Part shown: one piece after another, positions 58,301-64,000 of the stretch | Layout of the letters: the number at the start of each line of letters is the position of its first letter | Position numbering within the stretch: position 1 is the first letter of the stretch | From: Emydura subglobosa | Taxonomy: Eukaryota > Chordata > Testudines > Chelidae | Length of the DNA: 64,000 nucleotides | Reading direction: 5' to 3' | NCBI GenBank assembly: GCA_007922225.1 | Contig: ML679954.1 | Span: 18,389,008 to 18,453,007 of the forward strand | Notes under the pieces: generated by a model | What the model was told of the DNA's origin: nothing | Databases searched by the model: none | Seen by the model: only the letters and a program-made list of their open reading frames with translations | Program-made: the position numbers and the translations under genes

Positions 58301-59724
58301 ATGCGCAGGTCTGATAGTTCACCTACGAAGGGCAGTGGTGTACATGTACAATGGAAAAAAAGGGCATTCCAACCAAACTGAACTACAATTCAGAGAGAAC
58401 ATTATTGCTGCAAGAGGATATTTCATTTGTCAGAAATGCTGATTATCACAATTTCTGATGTTCACAGTATTCAAAACAGGCTTGAAACAAGTGGTCGTCT
58501 TGCCAGTGCTCAACATGTGAGTATATGTGTAGTCTGAAAGAGGAAGTCAAACCCCAGAACTTTCCTAAGTTAGGAATCCAAACCTCTTCTCAAGTCAGAC
58601 ATCATTAAGGTAATCTCAAGTAGTGAAATGCATAGTATAGGCAGCAAAGCCCCTGCAGTTGCTACAGGAAAGTTTCTCTGTTAATGGGAGTTTTCCATGA
58701 ATAAAGATGGAGGATTTTGATATAAACACAAAAACTTGGAAACTGTGCAGTCTAAATAGCTTGTTTAGCCAGAAATAAATATAGCTAAACTTTCAGACAA
58801 TCCTGGTGAGTGCTTTTCAGCTATTGGTTGAATACAGCTAAAACTGCACATGTAAGCAATAAATATGAACGTGAAGGTTGCTACAGTTCATTAGAAATCT
58901 GAACTGTATTCAACCAATATTTAGCAGGTTGATATATTTTTTTCTATGCTTCTAAAAGAAATCAATTGTGGTTAGATCTTAGCTCAGAAGGGAATTTAGA
59001 AAATAATCTCAACATGTTTTGAGTTACAGAATGAGTGTCAAAAATTGAAAATTGATTTAATAGCCTCTTATTTTTGGCTTTTGTGAAGTATAATTCAAAA
59101 ACAGTTTCTTTTGTGAAATGACAATGTTCTGGCATTTCCTCATTCTGAAAGAAGTCAATTAGTAAACTGACCTCTAATGTTGGAAAAATAAGAGTTCACA
59201 CAGTGCATAGTGGAAGTTTTGATATCCCAAAAGTTCATGAAGTATTGTAGTAGATAAACTCTGTGTGTATTTGTGATGATTCTCTCTCTTTCAGTATATA
59301 TGACCTGTAGGTAAGTTTGTTTTGTTTTTTTTCCCCAAAAAGCACTTGAAGTTGGTCTAACTCTGTTCCCATTAAAGTCAATGGTTTACTATTGATTTTA
59401 AGGGGAGCAAGGGTAATCTAATGGTCAGTGCTTTTGAAATTCCCTCTCTGAATGTCTGCCCAGATTCCAAATGGTATATCTTGCATTTGCACAATTTATA
59501 CAACTAATTGAGCAAAAAATATGAATGTGGCCCAAGCTCTAGAATTCACCTCAAACATTTGTAGACTGTTTACATTCCCTTAACTGTCTCTTATCTAAGT
59601 TATGTAAAATTAAGTCCCAATTTCTCTTCAGAATACTACTCCCAAACGATTTGTTTCCCATTTACTTGTTTCCTGTTGTTACTAACTTAGGCCTTAATTC
59701 TGCCAATATTTTCAGATGTATCCT
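58301..59724. other. Non-coding DNA with a 16 bp inverted repeat
   Basis: Perfect 16 bp inverted arms (TATTGGTTGAATACAG and CTGTATTCAACCAATA) lie at 58822-58837 and 58904-58919, separated by 66 bp. Nothing else is recognised. Confidence 0.5.
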
Positions 59725-59815
59725 TGTTGCATGTTTGTATAGTGCTTAGCACAGTGAAGCCTCAGTCAGGGAGCTATAGATGCTACTGTAATACGAAATA
59801 ATAATTTCTGAACTT
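59725..59815 (-). repeat. Dispersed repeat fragment, reversed copy
   Basis: TTGTATAGTGCTTAGCACAG, AGTCAGGGAGCTATAGATGC and TACTGTAATACGAAATAATA are the reverse of the family at 44505 and 52110. Confidence 0.6.
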
Positions 59816-60636
59816 TATCTCCAATATCTTTCTGCTAATAAATTGTTCAACAATGAGCGCAGCGATTCAGGTGTAGTTGCAAAAGAGCAGTATACCTAAG
59901 GATTATACTGTTTAATGAGGGATAAAAGTAGATTTATGGGATAATAATTGCCAGCATTAGGGAGAGGTTTTGTTTTTTGTTTGAAATTATGTTACATTTG
60001 TTTGCCACCTTTTTTACCTCCCTAATTCTCCATAATTTTGAAAATAATTTTTCAATTATTCTGATTTAAAAAAACCAAAAAATCTCAGATCTCTTATGGG
60101 TTTTTCATTTCTTCCCTTTTTCTGGGGACCACCCTTTCCCGCTTCTTTTATCAGAGGAAAGGTATGCTCTGGGGCACCCTAATAATGGTGTTATTTTGAA
60201 CACCTGAGCCTTTCTCCATAGGAGTGGATTTTAATACATACTCTCATTATACTAGTCTTAATAGATTCCTTTATCATAATCATATCATACTCATATGCTA
60301 ATGCTATTTTTTCATAAATTTACAAATTTAAAATATGTTAATGCTCTGAAATATGGTGATGTTTCAATTTTTAAATCCCAATCCTGGACTCCTGACTTGA
60401 AATGTCTCTGACTTCCCAATTCCACCCCTCCTCGCCTCCCTAGACACACACTCTTTTAGTCAGCAGGAAGGGAAGGGCAGTGACAGTCTTTTACCCTGCC
60501 CCCAACTGCTTCATGCCCTTCTCATCCATGCCTTTACTCCTTCTAGCCACGCATTGTAAAGGAGTCCTTTAAGGGGCAATGCCCCTTTTCTTCCAGCTAG
60601 TTGGACAGCAAGAAGAGTGTAGGGCATTCTGCACAT
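59816..60636. other. Non-coding DNA, nothing recognised
   Basis: No gene or repeat I can name. Confidence 0.45.
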
Positions 60637-61195
60637 AAGACCATAAAAAATGGCCATACTGGATCAGACCAATGATCCATCCAGCACAGTATCCTGACTT
60701 CCAACAGTGGCCAATGCCAGATGCTTCAGAGAGAATGACCAGAACAGGTAATAATCAAGTGATCCATCCCCTGTGGCTTATTCCTAGCTTCTGGCAAACA
60801 CTTCTAGGGACACTTCAGAGAATGATTTTGCATCTCTGTCTATCCTGGCTAATAGCCATTGATGGACCTATCCTCCATGAAATAATCTAGTTCTTTTTTG
60901 AACCCTGTTATAGTCTTGGCCTTCACAACATCCTCTGGCAAAAAGTTCCACAGGTTGACTGTGCTTTGTGTGAAGAAATACTACTTTTTGTTCATTTTAA
61001 CCCTGCTGCCTATTACTTTCACTGGGCAACCCCTGGTTTTTGTGTTATGTGAAGGAGTAAATATCACTTCCTTATTTACTTTCTCCACATCAGTCATGAT
61101 TTTATAGATCTGTCATCTCCCCCCTTATTCATCTCTTTTCCAAACTAAAAAGTTCCAGTCTTATTAATGTTTCCTCATATGGAAGCTGTTATACT
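60637..61195 (-). mobile_element. CR1 LINE 3' portion, well preserved
   Basis: The plus strand reads ATAAGACCATAAAAAATGGC, CATACTGGATCAGACCAATG and CCAACAGTGGCCAATGCC, the reversed 3' terminus of a CR1 subfamily abundant in turtles. It continues into reversed ORF2 up to about 61195, where similarity stops. The copy is 5'-truncated. Open frames on the plus strand here (60672-60890, 60898-61107) are antisense and meaningless. Confidence 0.88.
60860..61195 (-). pseudogene. CR1 ORF2 C-terminal end with one internal stop in the readable part
   Basis: On the minus strand a frame running from about 61075 to 60860 contains FFTQSTVNLWNFLPEDVV, then KAKTITGFKKELDYFMED and ends RSINGY followed by a stop, exactly the C-terminus of this CR1 ORF2 subfamily. 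One in-frame stop interrupts it just before YFFTQS. The frame is otherwise open over roughly 70 codons, unlike the more damaged copies at 19013 and 32225. Confidence 0.82.
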
Positions 61196-62816
61196 ATGCA
61201 AGCTGTGCACCGATGCACTATTCTGAACTCGCCATGTCCAAGGTACTAGTAAGAGTAGTGCCTCCATTGACAAATACTCAGAAAGGATTGCACTATCTGC
61301 TTATGTGCCTGTCTCTTGAAATTGAATAAAGAAAAGCACTCCAAGAATGAAAGCAATGGCATATATCTTGCAAAGGAAAATGGGACAAGGTAGTGCATTG
61401 TGATGTTTTTCTCCCCTATCCGGAAACAGCTCGGTGGGGGATTCTGCACCTTGGAATAAGATAATTTGTTATGAAAACTTGATGAAACACTCTTTTAATA
61501 AGGGTTATATAAAAGGATGCCACTAAAAAACTTTGAGTAGAATATGAATTACATTAGCCATTGTGTCCTATATCATCAAACCTTTTATGTTTCTTTCTGT
61601 CAGTCTTTATGCTAGTTTTATGAACACTTACAATCTGCTGTTCCCTTCTTACAACATTTATGGGATTTCTCCTCAATATTCGGGCTCCTGATGCAGGACC
61701 CCTTATTCTTTTTCTTCTCAAATACAATATCAAGCTTGAGGCAAAAAAATCACAGGCTTTTTGGCCACATGTTGGCGATATTTTAAACCATCCCCAAAAC
61801 ATCTGTCCATATGTACAAGCAACAGAGGGTGAGATAGATGTTAATATATTTTCAGTGAGACGAAAGTTTAAATTACGCTCATGTTGAAGTTGTATCACAT
61901 TTTTGACAGTTTGTAGTTGTCAGTTACATTGTATCATATCAGATTTATAGTCACTACAGCAACACAGAGTTCATTATTTTGATATATAATGTGTTTTGTA
62001 CAAAACAAATTGTTTGGTTAATATCTCATCTGAATTCAGGTTTCAAGGTATTTTTCTAATTGTCTATCACCTAAAATGACACATTGCCATATATCATACA
62101 AACACAGATGAAATCACAATAGGGTGAAAAACAGGATGATTGAACTATAAAAGTTGTTGTAATAAAATCAAATGCAGTTGTACCATACTTGCATTTTTGC
62201 CAGTGTTTTAAAACTTTGGTATGTGGCTATATTCATAACACAGTAAAAGAAATAGAACTTTTTCTTTAAAAAAAATTATAAATTAATATGGCCATTATTT
62301 TGACATCTGTTTATATAATTTCAGTATAAAGACAACATAATAATGTGTGAACCTATAGAATATTCAGTGCCAAGAAAACAATATTTTTAATTCATAAGTG
62401 CCCCAAAGGAAGTTGAAGCAATAATTTACAATTTCTATTGACACACCTAATTAGAGCCAACACCAGTAAATTTCTAGACAATCACACCTTCACCTTTCTT
62501 TTGCATGTCATCAACTACAAAATGTTTATTGTTTGGTATACTGCAGGGCTGTGAACATTATCCCTTCATCAACTGAGATGTTCTTTTAAGGAAAAGAGAA
62601 ATGAAGTCATCTGCTTGCTCAGTAGCTATGGAATTTTAAAAGGGATTGAGAATTTAAAAAGACTCGAGCGCCCAACAGTGCATCATCTCTGCAAAACTTT
62701 ACACATATGAAGAGTTCTTACTCATGTTACTAGTTCAATTAGCTGCAATGAGATTACTCATGTGAGTAAAGACTGCACATATAGTGTTCATATACTCAAA
62801 GACATAGATCTGGGTC
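61196..62816. other. Non-coding AT-rich DNA
   Basis: No gene. A 16 bp perfect palindrome TGTTTTGTACAAAACA lies at 61992-62007. The 114-codon minus-strand frame at 61554-61898 has no domain I recognise, and it overlaps a plus-strand frame. Confidence 0.42.
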
Positions 62817-62880
62817 CCTAAGGTATGTCTACATAGCAAAAAAAAAAAAAAAAAAGAGGGCTTCAGAGCTGGAACATCTA
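62817..62880 (+). mobile_element. MITE-like left end with a poly-A run
   Basis: CCTAAGGTATGTCTACATAG is the left terminus of a GTCTACAC-ended turtle element. After 18 A (62838-62855) comes GAGGGCTTCAGAGCTGG, which also fits the remembered family. No right terminus is found, so this is a fragment. Confidence 0.45.
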
Positions 62881-64000
62881 TGCATCTTCCACTCCTTTTG
62901 ACTTCTCACAGGATTGGGCCCATGCACTGTACACTCTAAATTACATGAAATGTAATTGTAATCCTAATCCTTTCTATGTTTACTACACTAAAGCTTTGAA
63001 TTTTAATTTAAAAAAATCAAAAACAAAAAAACACTGTTTGTATATTCCGCCTCTGGCTAAAACAAACCAGTAAATCTCTCTTCAGATAGCTTGATATCTT
63101 GAGCTTTGTCCTTGAGAGCAGCTGAAGCTTATTGGACTGTAAAGCCAAAATTACCTGGAGCATAAGGTATTTTTAAACACACGTTATTCCAAGGTAGACA
63201 GCTGCTCACTGCATGGGTACTCCACTTACTGCTGTGCACAGCAGTTAACTTTCTCTACTTGAAAGCACCAGAGCATGGAAGATAACCTAGGCATCTTTTT
63301 TCCTTCTTCTATTATTCTTTACTAACTACTCTATATTATCAGAGTGGTTGTATTCTGACAGGAAAAAAGCCTATGGAAACCCAACAGAAAGAATACAGCT
63401 GATGAAATTTAATACCTAAGAAAAGCATTTTGCTTTTTTATTAGTTACAAAAGGTCACCAAGAAGGAAAACGTCAGATTTCTTTGATTCAGAATCAGAGG
63501 TACCCACCCATCTGAGACTTTAACCCTACCATTTATTTTTCTCCTTTCATGTGCCCTTTAAAGTCCACTGGGGAAGAGAGGAGAAGTGCTAGAATGTTGA
63601 CATTTTGTTACAATAATAATACATATTTTGCTCAGTAAAAGTAGGTCAGAGGGCTCTCAAAAATAGGTACAGCCGAGGCAACATGGAATACTAAAGAAAA
63701 GTGGACTATTAACCATCCTTTCTGAGGCACCAAGGATTCTAAGAAATGAAATATATCTGTAAAAGTCATACATCTGAGTAACCTGCTAAACATGTATATT
63801 AAATGATGCAGTATTGAACAATGTATTGATCTATCAAGTTCCAAACTTAAATATTTTTAAAAAGTAATTCTACTTGATTAAAGGAATTTAGATAGAAAGT
63901 CAATTTATTTCATGAACCATATAATTATCATGTGTCTAAAACTTATCTGTTCTTATATAGCTTGCTTCAGGCTATAATGTCTTTTAGAAACATGAAAAAT
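62881..64000. other. Non-coding DNA, nothing recognised
   Basis: No gene or named repeat to the end of the window. The 70-codon minus-strand frame at 63632-63844 is unrecognised. Confidence 0.45.

Noticed and set aside
60672..61107. Two plus-strand frames of 72 and 69 codons
   Set aside because: They are antisense to the CR1 ORF2 tail and 3' UTR.
1..64000. Search for CRISPR arrays, rRNA, tRNA, operons and viral genes
   Set aside because: No regularly spaced direct repeats, no tRNA cloverleaf I could recognise, no rRNA signature, and no gag, pol or env frames beyond LINE reverse transcriptase debris.

Overview
This 64 kb window looks like vertebrate nuclear DNA from a non-avian reptile. A turtle is most likely and a crocodilian is the main alternative. 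The base composition is AT-rich. I find no operons, no ribosome-binding-site logic and no long open frames. What I can recognise are interspersed repeats I know from turtle and crocodilian genomes: CR1 LINE 3' ends, palindromic mobile elements whose ends contain GTCTACAC, a short hAT-type element, and short fold-back repeats built around phrases such as CAGCTGAGGATCTGG. These assignments come from remembered sequence patterns, not from a database search.

I could not support any host protein-coding gene, exon set, rRNA, tRNA or CRISPR array. The open frames are short, mostly overlap on both strands in low-complexity or GC-richer patches, and encode nothing I recognise apart from retrotransposon remnants. 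The window is therefore best read as intergenic DNA (a gene desert) or the inside of a very large intron. Sequence alone cannot tell these apart.

Layout. 1-3.7 kb is unannotated AT-rich DNA. At 3.7-4.0 and 7.8-8.1 kb lie palindromic MITE-like elements, with two other reptile repeats at 5.3-5.6 kb. 8-16 kb holds short fold-back repeats, a (CT)n microsatellite and a MITE end. 16.6-17.4 kb has a GC-richer LTR-like block and a small terminal-inverted-repeat element. 18.7-19.6 kb is a minus-strand CR1 with decayed ORF2. 21.1-21.8 kb looks like an old MIR-like repeat interrupted by an LTR-like insertion. A fold-back element sits at 25.5-25.8 kb. 31.8-34.1 kb is a cluster of one MITE with a TAA target-site duplication followed by two plus-strand CR1 pieces. 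A 37 bp perfect tandem duplication is at 41.5 kb. An assembly gap of exactly 400 N lies at 43.2-43.6 kb. A short hAT element with a perfect 8 bp target-site duplication is at 51.4 kb. A reverse-transcriptase fragment with the YADD motif is at 54.6-54.8 kb, and a minus-strand CR1 with a nearly intact ORF2 tail is at 60.6-61.2 kb.

Between the repeats are AT-rich, repeat-poor stretches with clusters of homeodomain (TAATTA) and POU-octamer-like motifs, most clearly at 45.8-46.1 kb. They are candidate conserved non-coding enhancers, but that is inference and needs cross-species alignment. I did not find evidence for a new multi-gene system. The most useful observations are the element boundaries with target-site duplications, the nested repeats, the RT fragment and the candidate regulatory clusters.
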